Source: Excoecaria cochinchinensis (taxonomy: Eukaryota; Streptophyta; Magnoliopsida; Malpighiales; Euphorbiaceae). From it: a stretch of DNA of 64,000 nucleotides. The notes below the pieces were generated by a model, which made no database searches, had not been told where the DNA came from, and saw only the letters and a list, made by a program, of their open reading frames with translations. Positions 48,401 through 62,074 of this stretch are shown here, in pieces. How positions within the stretch are numbered: position 1 is the stretch's first letter; every line of letters starts with the position of its first letter. Location: contig CANTUQ010000008.1 of the NCBI GenBank assembly GCA_947683425.1, positions 1,488,001-1,552,000 of the forward strand, given 5' to 3'. The position numbers were made by a program, and so were the translations under genes.

Positions 48401-49452
48401 ATATTCACTAAAGGTCCAGAGAAATCTGGGCAGAGTTTTCCCTAGAAACTCAACTTCTCTAGAATTAAGCAAATCCACACAACCAAAATAACACCTGAAC
48501 CCCAATTTGACAAATAAATATCAAAACATCACAATATCAAATCATCCATACACTCACATAAATATATATCAAAGGTAGATTTCCCAAACCTTAAACTCTT
48601 ATGCTCCAATTAGCTTAAATGGTTGCACCTCCTTGCTTCCATACTCTGTCATAGTTATATTGATCCAATTTCCTCATCAAAACACATAATATTACTTAAG
48701 ATTTCTAATTGACCAAAGAGGAATTTCAGAAATTAGAACTCATAACTTACCCTTCCATCTCAAATCTCTCACCAAGAATACTTGAGCTTGTAAATTCCAT
48801 TGTTCACAGCTAGGGGCTTGCAAAGAAAGAGAGAGGGTGGCGTGAGAAGAAGAAGAAGAAGAAAAGAAGAAGAGGGAGATCGTGAGAAAGGAGAGAGGGA
48901 TGAGCAGAAATCTGCTCTCTCTCACCTTCTCTCTCCCCTTAAATACTCCAACCTTTACAATCCTATCTCTAATGCCACTTGTCCCTTTTCTATAGGTCCT
49001 TACTAGATCTTTATGTCCAATTATCCCTTTTAGTCCACATCCTCTCCTTTAATCTTACAATAACCTAATACATAAATATAATTCTTACATTGGCCCACAA
49101 TTAAATCCTTACCCCCTTCAATTAAGTCTCAAATTAAGAATCTTACAATTTTGGAATTGGCCGCACTTGCCGAAACTTTTGCATTAATACCGAATTCGTC
49201 CTTTCGGTACTCCTGACACCATAACTCACATATATTCGGCATATAACTGATCCATTCTGAAAATTTATCCCTCATAGTTACCTATTCCATTCTAGTAAAT
49301 CCATATATGCAAAATGACCAAATTACCCATTTTTAATTCTAATCATGTCTTTTCTCCTACTTAATCACTCTGACCATCAAATCATACAGTTTCGATCAAC
49401 AAAATCCCTAGAAATATACAAATCCTTCTAGGGTACATTTCGAGGTGTTACA
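45409..49452 (-). repeat. Element A, LTR 3 (distal 5' LTR)
   Basis: A 4044-bp complete LTR. It includes the conserved stem (45750-45797), the hairpin cluster with GATACC-TGAG-GGTATC (46524-46539) and GATACC-TGAA-GGTATC (46561-46576), GC palindromes near 47075 and 47970-48025, and a GAAGAAGAA purine block near 48850. It ends at 49452, followed by TTAAC. Confidence 0.85.
46524..46690 (-). repeat. Short-hairpin cluster, A LTR 3
   Basis: Same order as in LTR 1. The two GATACC/GGTATC stems are intact while loops changed from CGAG to TGAG and CGAA to TGAA. A GATCTT-AAAC-AAGATC hairpin and a CCTGATCAGG core follow near 46625-46685. Confidence 0.8.
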
Positions 49453-49457
49453 TTAAC
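49453..49457. other. Target-site duplication of element A, right copy
   Basis: TTAAC, identical to 19456-19460. D LTR sequence continues directly after it. Confidence 0.9.
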
Positions 49458-52400
49458 TTATTTTTACACTCAATTACTATTTTGCCCTTAAACTTTTGTC
49501 AAATTACAACTTTGCCTTTCTTTTAGTGTTTAATTACATTTATGCCATTTATTAACTATATTTCCACTTTTATTCACTGCTTCATTTATAATTTACCAAT
49601 TAGTCCCTCAACTAATTATTTTCATGGTAAATTGCGATTTAGTCCTTAAATTTTCATTTTCTTTCATTTGAGTCCTTTCTTACTCAAAATTATCATTTTC
49701 ATTTCAATTATTATATTTTCAAGTCATGTTATTATTATTACTCATTTTACTTGTCATCTGGGTGAATTGCCTTTTTCACCCTAACTTTCGTTTCTTTTCA
49801 ATTAAGTCCTTTTTCATTTAAACACTCATTTTTCATTTCACTTTTACTCTTTCATATCAGTTTTACAATTATGTCCCTAGTATCACTCCAGTAGAAATCT
49901 GTGAATCGGATAAATAGGGTATGGATCACATGGTCCACAAAGAAAATAGAGTGACCCCGAAGGACCACTCAACAGAATCACTGAACACTTTATCACTTTT
50001 CACTTTTCAATATGGTAGTCCGTCATTGGCCTACCCAGTGGGGTCGTCGTGCCACCACAACAGTACAAAATCCCCTATGGCTAGCCACTATATCCTGAAC
50101 TAGATTACCACCAGACACTACTAAGGGCCATATTTTCTCAACAGACTTTCAAATCCACTTTTCATACTTTATCACATTCAGTTATAGTTGTAGTTCGTTC
50201 CCATTTCATTTTTACCAGCTACACAACATTCTCATCAATGTTGTATATCTCATATTATATACTTATTTTACTCAGTAAGTATACTTTGGCCACTTAAATG
50301 GCTATGAAATCATTTCAAAGCCATAATCATTCTTTTTTTATCAATCATATTCCAAATATTCATTTAATCAACAGCAATTTCAATATACTTATAGTTTCAA
50401 TCATTTCCATCTTTGGCATTATTTCCCACCATGGACATAATGGAAAATTAATCTCAATTTATTCATTTAAATTCTTATAATTTCAATTACATTCATTTAC
50501 TTTCAAATTACATAAATATTCATATTATGGCTTAAATATCATTAAATCAATTATTCAATTTTTATGCAATTCTTTTCATTATATTTTCTTTTTCCCTTCT
50601 AATTCACTCATTTATCTAATATGCCACTCACATATTATTTATACCATACAAGTCATCACATTTTCCCTACTAATCCATTCGGCTACCACTAGTATTTTGT
50701 CCTAAAATTTTGTTTTTCATTCATTTAACACTTATTCCACTAAATTAAACCTCAATTTACATATATACACTTTTTAATCAAACTTATTCACTAGGTATAC
50801 CGAGAATGTATTGACAAATATTGAAACAATTGAAAATTTCATCATTCCAGCACTTTCATGTCAAATTACATTTTAATCTCTAGACTTTGCATTCTTTATA
50901 TATCTGTCATTTTAATTTCACTTTTCTTTTACATATCATTTATTAACTTATTTTTACACTCAATTACTATTTTGCCCCTAAACTTTTGTCAAATTACACC
51001 TGTGCCTTTCTTTTAGCGTTTAATTACATTTATGCCATTTATTAACTATATTTCCACTTTTATTCACTGCTTCATTTATAATTTACTAATTAGTCCTTCA
51101 ACTAATCGTTTTTATGGTAAATTACGATTTAGTCCTTAAATTTTTATTTTCTTTCATTGAGTAATTTCTTAAAATTATCATTTTCATTTCAATTATTACA
51201 TTTTCAAGTCATTTTATTATTATTACTCATTTCACTTGTCATTTGGGTGAATTACCTTTTTCACCCTAACTTTCGTTTCTTTTCAATTAAGTCCTTTTTT
51301 CATTTAAACACTCATTTTTCATTTCACTTTTACTCTTTCATATCACTTTTATAATTATGCCCCTAGTATAACTCCGGTAGAAATCTGTGATCCGGATAAA
51401 TAGGGTGTAGATCCCGTGGTCCACAAACTTAATAGAGTGACCCTGAAGGATCACTCAATAGAATCACTGAACACTTTATCACTTTTCACTTTTCACTTTT
51501 CAATAAGGTAGTCCATTATTGGCCTACCCGGTGGGGTCATCATGCCACCACAACAATACAGAATCCCCTATGGCTAGCCACTATATCCTGAACTAGATCA
51601 CCACCAGACACTACTAAGGGCCATATTTCCTCAACAGACTTTCAAATCCACTTTTCATACTTTATCACTTTCACTTATAGTTAGAGTTCATTCCCATTTC
51701 ATTTTTACCAGTTACACAATATTCTCCTCAATGTTGTATATCTCATATTATATACTTATTTTACTTGGCCACTTAAATGGCTATGAAATGATTTCAAAGC
51801 CACAGTCATTCTATTCCTATTAATCATATTCCAAATATTAATTTAATAAAAAGCAATTTCAATATACTTATAGTTTCAAACATTTCCATCTTTAGCATTA
51901 TTTCGCACCATGGACATAATGGGAAATTAATCTCAATTTATTCATTTAAATTCTTATAATTTCAATTACATGCATATACTTTCAAATTACATATATATTC
52001 ATATTATGGATTAAATATCATTAAATCAATTATTCAATATTTATACAATTCTTTTCATTATATTTACTTGTTCCCTTCTAATTCACTCATTTATCTAATA
52101 TACCACTCACATATTATTTATACCATATAACTCATCACATTTTCCCTACTAATCCATTCGGCTACCACTAGTATTTTTTCCTAACATTTTGTTTGTCATT
52201 CATTTAACACTTATTCCACTAAATTTAAACTTCAATTTACATATATACACGTTTCAATCACACTTATTCATTAGGTATACCAAGAATGTATTGATAAATA
52301 TTGAAATAATTGAAAATTTCCTCATTCCAGCACTTTTATGTCAAATTATATTTTAGTCCCTAGACTTTGCATTCTTTACAATTCTGTCATTTTAATTCCA

Positions 52401-54430
52401 CTTTTCCTTTACATATCATTTATTAACTTATTTTTACCCTCAATTACTATTTTGCCCCTAAACTTTTGTGAAATTATAACTTTGCCTTTCTTTTAGCATT
52501 TAATTACATTTATGTCGTTTATTAACTATATTTCCACTTTTATTCACAGCTTCATTTATAATTTACCAATTAGTCCCTCAACTAATTGTTTTTATGGTAA
52601 ATTTATTTTTATTTTCTTTCATTTTAGTGTTTTCTTACTCAAAATTATCATTTTCATTTCAATTATTATATTTTCAAGTCATTTTATTATAATTACTCAT
52701 TTTACTTGTAATTTGGGTGAATTACCTTTTTTACCCTAACTTTCATTTCTTTTCAATTTAGTCCTTTTTCCATTAAACACTCATTTTTCATTTCACTTTT
52801 ACTCTTTCATATCACTTTTACAATTATGCCCCTAGTATCACTCCGGTAGAAATCTATGAACTGGATAAACAGGGTGTGGATCTCGTGGTCCACAAATAGA
52901 ATAGAGTGACCCCGAATGACCACTCAATAGAATCACTGAACACTTTATCACTTTTCACTTTTCACTCTTCAATATGGTAGTCCGTTATTAGCCTACCAAG
53001 TGGGGTCGTCATGCCACCAAAATAGTATTGAATCCCCTATGGCTAGCCACTATATCCTAAACTAGATCACCCCTACACACTACTAAGGGCCATATTTTCT
53101 CAACAGACTTTCAAATTCACTTTTCATACTTTATCACTTTCATTTACAGTTACAGTTCATTCCCATTTCATCTTTACCAGTTACACAACATTCTTATCAA
53201 TGTTGTATATCTCATATTATATACTTATTTTACTCAATTAGTATAATTTGGCCACCTAAATGGCTATGAAATCATTTCAAAGCCACAATTATTCTTTTCT
53301 TATCAATTATATTCTAAATATTCATTTAATCAATAGCAATTTCAATATACTTATAGTTTCAATCATTTCCATCTTTAGCATTATTTCCCACCATGGATAT
53401 AATGGGAACTTAATCTCAATTTATTCATTGAAATTCTTATAATTTCAATTACATGCGTATACTTTCAAACTACATACATATTCATATTATGGCTTAAATA
53501 TCATTAAATCAATTATTCAATTTTATGCAATTCTTTTCATTATATTTTCTTTTTCCCTCCTAATTCACTTAGTTATCTAATATGCCACTCACATATTATT
53601 TATACCATATAACTCATCATATTTTCCCTACTAATCCATTCGGCTACCACTAGTATTTTGTTCTAACATTTTATTTTTCATTCATTTAACACTTCTTCCA
53701 CTAAATTAAACCTCAATTTGCATATATACACTTTTCAATCACACTTATTCACTAGGTATACCAAGAATATACCTACATATACCATTATGTCTCATTATCA
53801 TCAAAACCTACAATTAGTTTTCTTTCAAAGTAATTATTCTAATTAGCTTATCTAACTTCCTTAACCTCAATTTTCACTTCAATTTCAAATATACATGCCA
53901 TTTACACATACTCACTTTAAAAAATAATCTAAAACCTTAAATTTTTAAATGAAAATTCTTGGATTAAGTAATCACAAACCTTAATTCCATGTTCTAGCCT
54001 TCATAACCTTCCTATTCCTTATCCTTAACCTTTGGAAAGCCCTGATTTCCCCTCAATTGGCCGAAAACACAAAGTAAGAAATCCTCCATCAATTTCATTC
54101 TTTTGTCACATATAATCTCATAATCATGCTTAATACACCCTAATCTATCATTTAGAACTAATAAATCAAATTAAAATAACTTAATCCTCTTACCTCCTCT
54201 ATGAGACATAACCTTGAATCCTTATTTTTTCTTGCTTTTAGCCCACCAAATGGATACTAGAGGTTGCTATGATCTCAAAGAGGGGCTAAATTAACTTTAG
54301 AATGCTTGAATCTAGGGAGAAATTGAGCAAAGAATGAAGAAAAATTGAGAGAATAAGGGAGGAGAACCATTCGGCCAACAAGAGGAATGAAAAAGGCAGA
54401 AAAGAAACCACTCACCTACCAATTTAAGTG

Positions 54431-54439
54431 CTTTTATAG
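54431..54439 (-). promoter_or_regulatory. TATA box of element D 5' LTR
   Basis: CTATAAAAG on the minus strand, conserved with 12916-12924. In the 5' LTR this would be the functional promoter of D. Confidence 0.6.
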
Positions 54440-55403
54440 TGGACCAAAATTGGTTCAACCAATGGTCCAACCTATTAAACCCAATTAGCCATTTTAAGTC
54501 CATCAAGCAATTTTTCTATGGTTCTCTAACTTCCCAAGTCCAGTTCATTCCAAATTTGATTTCATAATTCATATCATGTAAAAACTAGATTGTACACAAA
54601 ATTTTACCTCAATCAGAGTCCATTTCTACTCTGGTTTAATCAAACCAGTTCAATCAGTAAATTTTTAATATCTTCGAAAAATTCTCTTTTCACCACTAAA
54701 AACTTCTACATATTATCTAAAGTTAATCTGAAAATTTTCATCAATTTTGGAAATCATTTGTTTATTTTTAAAGACTCGATCAAACCTCCGGTCAACCGAG
54801 TACTATTTAAACAAAAATCATATCTTTTTTCTTACTTTCTAAGATTAATTCCTCATAAAAATGATTCCATAATTCTTAACATTTATTGCTTAGGCTCCAG
54901 AAATATTTTCGGCTCAAACGGAGACTGTTTCCCAATCCGATAATTATTTACCTGTCCTATAGTCATATTTCTAGTGTCACTAAAATTATAATTTTTTTAC
55001 GCCATTATATTTTAATCATTCATACGAGTGTGTCCATATTTTGAGAATATTTTTCTGAGATCTGTAGCTCAAGTTATGGTTTAGTCTATCACCGACGGCT
55101 TGATTGTGCCTCACCGACGGCCTGGCCCTCCCTCCACTAACGGCCTGTTCGTCTGTCACCCCACAGACACTGGTCTGTGAAGGATAGACTCCCCAAATCC
55201 CATTTTTTCCACTATTTTGGCCATTCCAAACCCGTTTGACCTCCGATTGACCTCAAATTTTTGCCTAAGGACTTTTGCTGACATGCTCTATCCAATAATC
55301 TAATAAAATAGTTTCTGACTCCGGGAAGTACTACTCACCCTGGAGGCACTAATCTCTATCGAAAAATATTATTCATGACTAACCCGGTATTGGAGCCATT
55401 ACA

Positions 55404-58400
55404 ATGTTCATGTCAATTTCATGCTTCTTAACTGATCTTTACAACATTTTTAATTCTTGTCAAAATTGTTAATGTGAATTGAGAGGGTTATTTTATAACT
55501 TGTCGGCATGGATTATGTGCTTAACCAACATGAAAGTTATTCACTTATGGCACTGTTGGAGCTGGATTAAAACTGCTACCTCGCTGGAAATTTATCAAGT
55601 CTTAATGGAGCAATTTGCTTGAGAATAACTACTCTTTTTAGCTTAATTTTTATGTTTAATTATGTTGAGTTATTAAGGTTGCCATTGCGATTTAGTTTGA
55701 GCTTATCTATCAATTTCCTAGCTTGTTTTTGTCCCTTAATTTGTCATATGAAAGGGGGAATAATGGAAAGTAGAATTTTGAGCTTTAGTTTGGGATTGAA
55801 ATGTCTTGATATAATTGACTCATTTTGGTATAATAGTGGATTAGGAAATTTGTTGCAAATTAATTTTAAATTACTTGAAATTGTGCTTGGTATTTTATTG
55901 TTTTGAAATGTTTGTTGTTGCTTTAGTTCTTCAATGTGATGCAATTGATGTTTTTGCTTAAATTGTGTTGAGATATATGCATGTTTGCTAGAACCCGAAT
56001 TGATGGGATTAAGATGAGTTGCATTAGATGCCAAATTTTCAATATTTTATTTACATGCAACTTTAAACTTTGCCTTACACATTTTTGCTAATAAAGCATT
56101 TTTAAAGCAAACTTTGCATTTATATCTCTTGATCACCACTAAATTGCATTTACATTATATTTGGCATACACACTTCAAGGTATAATTACTTGTGCTCATT
56201 TTTCATTTTTCACATTATGCATTACATTTTAGTTTCCTTAAACTCATTATTATTCATTTTTCCAATTTTGACTAAAATTTTGTGCATTGGTTTTGTGCCT
56301 CATTTTTTTTTATATACTTATGCCTTATGCTTCATTGTTTATACTTTACATCTTCACATTAGTTAAAGCAATTTCTGCACTTTATTATTTTTGTAGCTAG
56401 TGTAGTTGATGTTGCATACAAGTATAATACATTTTATTTACATTGTTTTATTTTGAATTGTATGGCTGAGCCATTGACATGTGATAGGATGGAGATACTA
56501 TCTTTGTTTGGCTATGAATGTCACAGATTTCAAAGTATTTCATTTTGCATAGTTCTTATTAGATTTTCCATAGATTTTGAGCTTTTTATATTTTGTACAG
56601 ATGATATAAAGGAATTTTGCACTGTTTTTAGTTTGCATATAAATTATTTGATTTTTACCATTTTTGAGATTATTACAAGAATTTTTGAATTGCAACTAGC
56701 TATTTGCACAGCTTTAGAAAAAAAATTTGAGAAATATTTTTTTTGCTTTATTTCCTTGCACTGAGGACAATGCAATATTTTGAGTTTGGAGTGGAGTACC
56801 AACTCAATAATTCAAACCAAAACAAGTTTTGTTTTGTTTTTGTGTCTTTTGTGTTTTTAGAATAATTTTTAAAAATTTTTAGTAATTTTTAAAATTTTTG
56901 TTTTGTTTTTGGTGTATTTATGCCAAGTTTATACCTGAATATTGATATGGTTGTTTCTTATTGATTTACATTTAATTTAAATTTTTATTTCATCCTAGTA
57001 GTTCTCAATTGTGAATAGTTTTAATATCAGTTTTAGAAATTTGTGTTTCATTCAATTTTAAGTTAAGTGAGAAATAGTCTTGTTTGTATCTCTGTTTGCT
57101 AGACTGCATGTAGACCTTGATTTTACTTTTCAATTTCTAAATTTAGCACTTTGAGCCTATTTTGAAAACTTGAGAAAAATCTAGTTGGAATTAGGAGATT
57201 AAATGAAAACTCACTAAGAGCACTAGAACCTTTAAGAGCACTAGAACCTTTCTGATTATCCATCAAAGCGACCCTCGGATGAGACAAAACTTAGAAAATA
57301 ATTTAGGCAGCCTTTCTTTGTATAGCTCTTTAAATGACTTTTTCTACCTTAATTTCATAGTCTCTTGCTAGCCCGTTGAGCATATTATTTTAGTTTGTTT
57401 TATTGCTACACACATTAAAGCTACTTTTAGTCTGAAATGATTTTTGTGTCCCCTTATAAGAGTGGCCACTCTAGTAAGGTTGCGTTTATATTTTCGGTAA
57501 AAGGGAGTTTAGTTTTTTTAATCCTTAGTGTAAATTTCTGTTTGAGGGTTGATTGGTATGTGTAATGGAGAGTTAATCCCATTTCATGAAATGAGTTTGG
57601 GGTTGTTAAGGGAAATTGGGTATAAGTTGTTTATTGGTCTTATGGAAATTAGAGCTTAATCTAGTTCTTATTGAAATCTATGGAGTTGTTTAAGTACTTT
57701 ATTGATTTTTGGTGGCTAGTTGGTTTTTTATGTTTCTTCTAAAAAAAATAAATAAAAAAAGAGCAAAAAAATTAAAAATTAATAAAAATAAAAAAAAAAA
57801 GAAAAAGAAGCATTGCAAGTTTTTTCTAGCTAACTAAGTCAAATATAAGTTGGGGTACAAAATTTGATGAAACTTGAACTCTTGCCCTATGATGAGTATA
57901 TTGAATGTATTGTGGGCATTTATTATTGTTTTGAGCTTAGTTTGATGAGCTAAGGTGTTATTAAGACCAAATTATTTTGATGGTATGCAATTGGGTTGGG
58001 AATTTTCTTTTGTTTAGTTAGGTGATTGTAGTTTTGTTTTGGTAGTGGGCATTTTTCTCTAGTGACTTGATCATTCTTTGTTAACCAAATTGCCTAAGCC
58101 TAATGTTACTACCAAAATGTAAGACATCTTGATTCTTTGTTTTGTCTTGTCCAATTTAGCGAAGATGACCTTCTAGTAAGGTTTGGTATGTAGAAAGAGA
58201 TCTACGGTGTTTCTTGAGCTTTGAACGAAAGGCCATGACTGTATTTGTGCATTCAAGTTGATTTTTGTTCCCAACTTACATCTGGAAGTTTTGTTTTTAA
58301 ATGTTAAAAAATTCAGTTTTGGCCTTTTGCACACACAAAGAGAAATTGCTTGGTATGCTCTTGTGTTTATTTGTTGTTTAGTGAATATTGGTATTTACAT

Positions 58401-58520
58401 GTCTATTTTCTTGCTCCTTAATTGAGAATGATTTCTTATTTTCTTTTATTGAAATTGAAATGGTTGAGGATATGGTTCATTCAGTTTACTCAAGGATGAG
58501 TAAAGGTTTGAGTTTGGGGT
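55404..58520 (+). other. Non-coding 3' region of an Athila-like gypsy element
   Basis: AT-rich with no domain. CACTGAGGACAATGCAATAT followed by TTTGAGTTTGGAGTGG (56759-56797) resembles a sequence seen in the long non-coding regions of Athila-type elements. At the end, GGTTTGAGTTTGGGGTTGT (58504-58522) resembles their polypurine tract beside the 3' LTR. Small T- and A-rich homopolymer runs occur at 57738-57810. ORFs at 55619-55906 and 56453-56764 are not recognisable. Confidence 0.45.
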
Positions 58521-60058
58521 TGTTGATAAGTTACAATTATATTTAGATTTTGGGTTATGTTTTGGCATAATTATGTGTTTTCTTTATTAATTTTAATCTT
58601 TATTAGTTTAGTTTATGTTATTTTAATAGTTTTTAATGTTTTTATAATTTTTAATAAATTTTAGGATATTTTCAGGTGTTTTATTTCAATTCAGAGCAAA
58701 ATTGGAGGTGTGAGACTGATCATATGTTAAATTAGTGAACAGGGCAGGTTTTTCACTAAAATACAACCATGTTTTCAAAAAAATAGCCATGTTTTCAACC
58801 TAGATTTCCAAATCTCTCACGCATACCAATCTAGCGTCGCATGCTTTCTCGCTAAGAACATAGCTACATTTTATCCCAAGCACAGTCATGTTTTCCAGTT
58901 GCCACCAATTCCTACGCAACGTAGCAGCCTTAATCTTATGCAATTTATCCAAGAACACAACTCTATTTTCCAAAACACAGCTGTGCTTTTTAGCATATTA
59001 TAAAGAGGCATCATTTCATCTTTCAAAAGACAATAGATATAGGGAGATAGGAGTAGACATTTTTCTTAAATTTTTAGGTTTACTTCATCTTAAATACAGT
59101 TTTTAGGCTAGATTTAATTTTAAATTCAGTTGTTATTTGTAAATAATTTAAATTAATCTAGTTTAGAATTTTATTTTGGGATTTAAGGAGATTTCAAGAT
59201 TATTGAAGAAGGAGCTTCAAGATTTATTTTCTCTCTCATCAGGGGTGTATTCTAAACTCTAATTTTCTATATTTGATAATTATATTCTTGATGTTGGAGT
59301 AGTTCTTTTTGCTTAAAATTTCTTGAATCATAATTTTGTATTTTGGATATTTGGGTTTAATGAATATTTTCATGTTTTCTTTGATTCTTATTGTTTATCT
59401 ATGTATGAATATGATTCAATTGCTTTATTTAGATTTAGTCCAGAATGGTGATCTGAATGAATGGATTTGATGATTGTTTCATTCATATACTCTGTTCTTT
59501 TAATATTTGAATCTATATTTCCAGCTGAGTCCAGAATGGTAGGTTGGTCTGTGCCTATTGATGTTATTAGCTTCAAAATAGTGAAGGATGAATGGGTTTT
59601 AGACAGCTAAGTTCAGAATGGTAGGTTGTCTTGGATCTTGGATTTGGTAACCCACGCTTATACTAATCATTGAGCTGAGTCCGGAATAGCAGGCTTATTG
59701 ATTAGAATTGCTGAGTCCAGAATGATAGGCTTGGGTTTAAATGGGTTGTCTAGAATTTCATGTTTGTATTGTTTTACCCGTTTTCGATTGCAAATTATGA
59801 GGATAGAATTTCCTAAGCATTTAAATCGTCTTTGATTGTCTCTTGATGATTGTTTTTACATTTAATTGTTAGTTTATATTTTTAATTTCTTGCTTAGCTT
59901 AGACTTCCCTTCAAATAAACTTGGGAACATCTCAAATTAATACCACTCAACCTTACATACTTAGCTTAACAATCCCCTTTCCCTTGGGTTTGATATTCGT
60001 GGGTCTTTGATTATACTCACTATATTACTTGTCGATTCAGTGCACTTGCTGAACACTA
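58521..60058 (+). repeat. Athila-like LTR, probably solo or truncated
   Basis: Begins TGATAAGTTACAATTATA right after the purine tract and ends near GTGCACTTGCTGAACA. Before the end lies CCCTTGGGTTTGATATTCGT, a typical phrase of such LTRs. Five diverged copies of GAGTCCAGAATGGTAGG lie between 59434 and 59733. No primer site follows, so the 5' side of any further element is missing. Confidence 0.5.
59434..59733 (+). repeat. Dispersed GAGTCCAGAATGG repeats
   Basis: Copies near 59437, 59526, 59609, 59675 and 59704, each followed by a TAGG- or GATC-like tail, at irregular 30-90 bp spacing. Confidence 0.6.
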
Positions 60059-61145
60059 ATCATTAGTGGTTTTAATCGGTCGCTATAATATTATTTTTTA
60101 ACATTAGTGACCAATTGTAGCGGCTGATAAATTTGGTTTCTATTTTTCAATAAAATTAATAATTTTGATTCCACAATATTTTAGGAATAAATTATATTGG
60201 TTGCTAATTAAAATTCAAGTTATTGCAAATTTTATATCAGGATCAATTTTACCTTTATACCTTCTTCTATAATTATCTCTTAACAAATGCAGAAAGGGGT
60301 AATTTAGACTTATTGAACAAACCCAAAAAAATTTCATATAAAAATTTTCTTTTCTTCTCTTTCTCTCTCCTCACCTCTCTTTTTTTATCTACCGTCTTTC
60401 TACTTTCTCTCATAAGTCATTCCTTGTAGGGCTTCTGTAAGTTAAAAAAAGTAGATTGGAGAGGATTTTCTTGCAATATTTTCAAGAATTAAACTCCTAT
60501 GCAGGTCATAGCCATTCTCAGAGGTATTTTTTATTTCAATAATCTTAATTACTATTGCCATCAGTCAAGCCTCTTCCATATTTCCACTGATACTATAAAT
60601 CTATCTTTTTTTTTCATAGTCTTTTTAAATGTGAACTTGGATTAGGCTATAACCCAAATAACTTTGTTTTCTCTTTTACTCTTCTTACGCAACTACTCTG
60701 TAATCATTTCTTAGGCTTTATCAGAGGATTCTTAACTTTTTCTCAAAGTAAAGTCGTCATTTTCAAGTATTTGTTTTTGTGAGGTTGGACATCTTTAATT
60801 TGTATTCAGTGGAAGTTAATATTAGTTAAAATAGATAAATAAATAAAACCTATGTTGCCAAATCAAGTTTTCATGATCTGAAAATAAACTTCATTAATCA
60901 AGGCTGTTTAGCTTCTAAAGCTATGATAGTTTGAAACTCATGGGCATGGATGGATTTATAGTGGGAGTAACGGAGGCATCTGCCTCTACTGAATTTTAAA
61001 AATTAAAATAGGTCCCTATGTAGATTTTTATTTGCCTCAACTCAAAAAGATAAATTGAAAATACCTTTCCTTTGGCACTATCATTTGGTTATATATACGA
61101 GAGTTAAATTGCACGAGTTTGGCAACTAAAGATCATTTTTTACTA
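60059..61145. other. AT-rich region with possible DNA-transposon fragment
   Basis: At 60075-60135 CGGTCGCTATAA and TAGTGACCAATTGTAGCGG form a loose inverted pair like the subterminal repeats of plant DNA transposons. The rest is AT-rich. 60960-61020 (GGAGGCATCTGCCTCTACTG) is locally less AT-rich but I do not recognise it. Confidence 0.35.
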
Positions 61146-62067
61146 TAAGTCATATGATGTATGCAAATCTTGTTTAATGGAAAAATGACAAAAGTACCCT
61201 TTAGTGGTAAAGGTGCACAAAATGGTGTTACTTTAGAACTCATACATTCCAATTTATGTGGTCCTATGTCACACATATTGGATAAGGCTATCTTTACTTT
61301 ATTACATTCATAAATGACTACTCAAGATATGGGTGTGTTTATCTTATGAAGTATAATTCTAAAGCCTTTGAAAAGTTTAAAGAATTAATAAATGAAGTAG
61401 AGAAACAACTTGGTTCAAGTTTTAAAACACTCAGATTAGATCGGGGTAGAGAATAGTTAATACAAGAGTTTTAAGACTATCTTAAAGATAATTAAATATT
61501 ATCTCAATGGATTCCTCCATATACACCATAGCACAATAGTGTATCTAAAAGGAGAAATTGAACTCTTTTAGACATGGTTCGATCTCTAATGAGTCTTGCA
61601 GACTTGCCTAAGTCTTTTTAGGGATATGCATTTGCGTTTGCTATTTATGGATTAAAAAGAGTTCTAACCAAAACGGTTGATGTTACACCATATGAGTCAT
61701 GGTATAACAAAAAAATGTTTCACATATGAAAGTATGGGGATGTCCTACTTATGTAAAAGGACAACGTCAGACAAGTTAGATGTTAAATTTGACAAATGCT
61801 TATTTATGGAGTATCCAAAGAAAACTTTAGGATACTATTTCTACCATCCTTTGGAAAAAAGGAATTTGTTTTAAATAATGTTATTTTCTTAGAGAAAAAG
61901 TATCTTCTAAGAGAAGATAGTTGGAGTATAGTTGAACTTAGTAAAGTTCAAGATCTATAAACTAAAGCAGATCAACTAATTAATCTCGAACATGTTATTC
62001 ATAAACATAAAATAACACTTGAGCCTACTATTATACTACGTAGGAGATCTATGTCCACTCTTCAGTA
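61146..62067 (+). pseudogene. Ty1/copia integrase and linker fragment (broken)
   Basis: Pieces of a copia pol in three frames. CKSCLMEKMTK-like (61156-61195) is the end of the zinc finger. LELIHSNLCGPM (about 61230-61265) begins the integrase core. Peptides similar to TLRSDRG and LLDMVRSLMSLADLP follow. 61677-61874 includes SDKLDVKFDKCLFMEYPKKT and LGYYFYHP, the segment after integrase. The tail to 62067 resembles the linker before RT (EPTIILRRRS). The first part of integrase and all of gag, RT and RNase H are absent. Stops and frameshifts are frequent, so this is an old relic. Confidence 0.8.
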
Positions 62068-62074
62068 AGTGTGC

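Larger units (their letters stand above)
49453..55403 (-). repeat. Element D, 5' LTR, second part, with 1.48-kb triplication
   Basis: Continuation of the LTR begun at 17892. It holds three tandem copies of a roughly 1.48-kb segment: the first is split by element A (about 19357-19460 plus 49453-50817), the second is about 50818-52297 and the third about 52298-53770. The remainder (53770-55403) matches the D 3' LTR. It ends GGTATTGGAGCCATTACA at 55403. A TATA box lies at 54431-54439 and a degraded GC cassette at 55083-55160. No coding domain; ORFs inside are Phe/Ser/Ile-rich and AT-driven. Confidence 0.85.

Noticed and set aside
48740..49006. Arg/Lys/Glu-rich ORF at 48800 (also 22911) as a nuclear protein
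   Set aside because: It is the GAAGAAGAA purine block downstream of the A promoter in LTR DNA, with length changing between copies.
49453..55403. Satellite DNA made of 1.48-kb monomers
   Set aside because: Only three copies occur and they lie within the D LTR, bounded by unique LTR sequence, so it is an internal triplication.
55619..56764. env-like gene of the Athila-like element
   Set aside because: The Phe/Ile/Leu-rich ORFs at 55619 and 56453 are short, show no clear signal peptide or conserved motif, and can be explained by T-rich composition.
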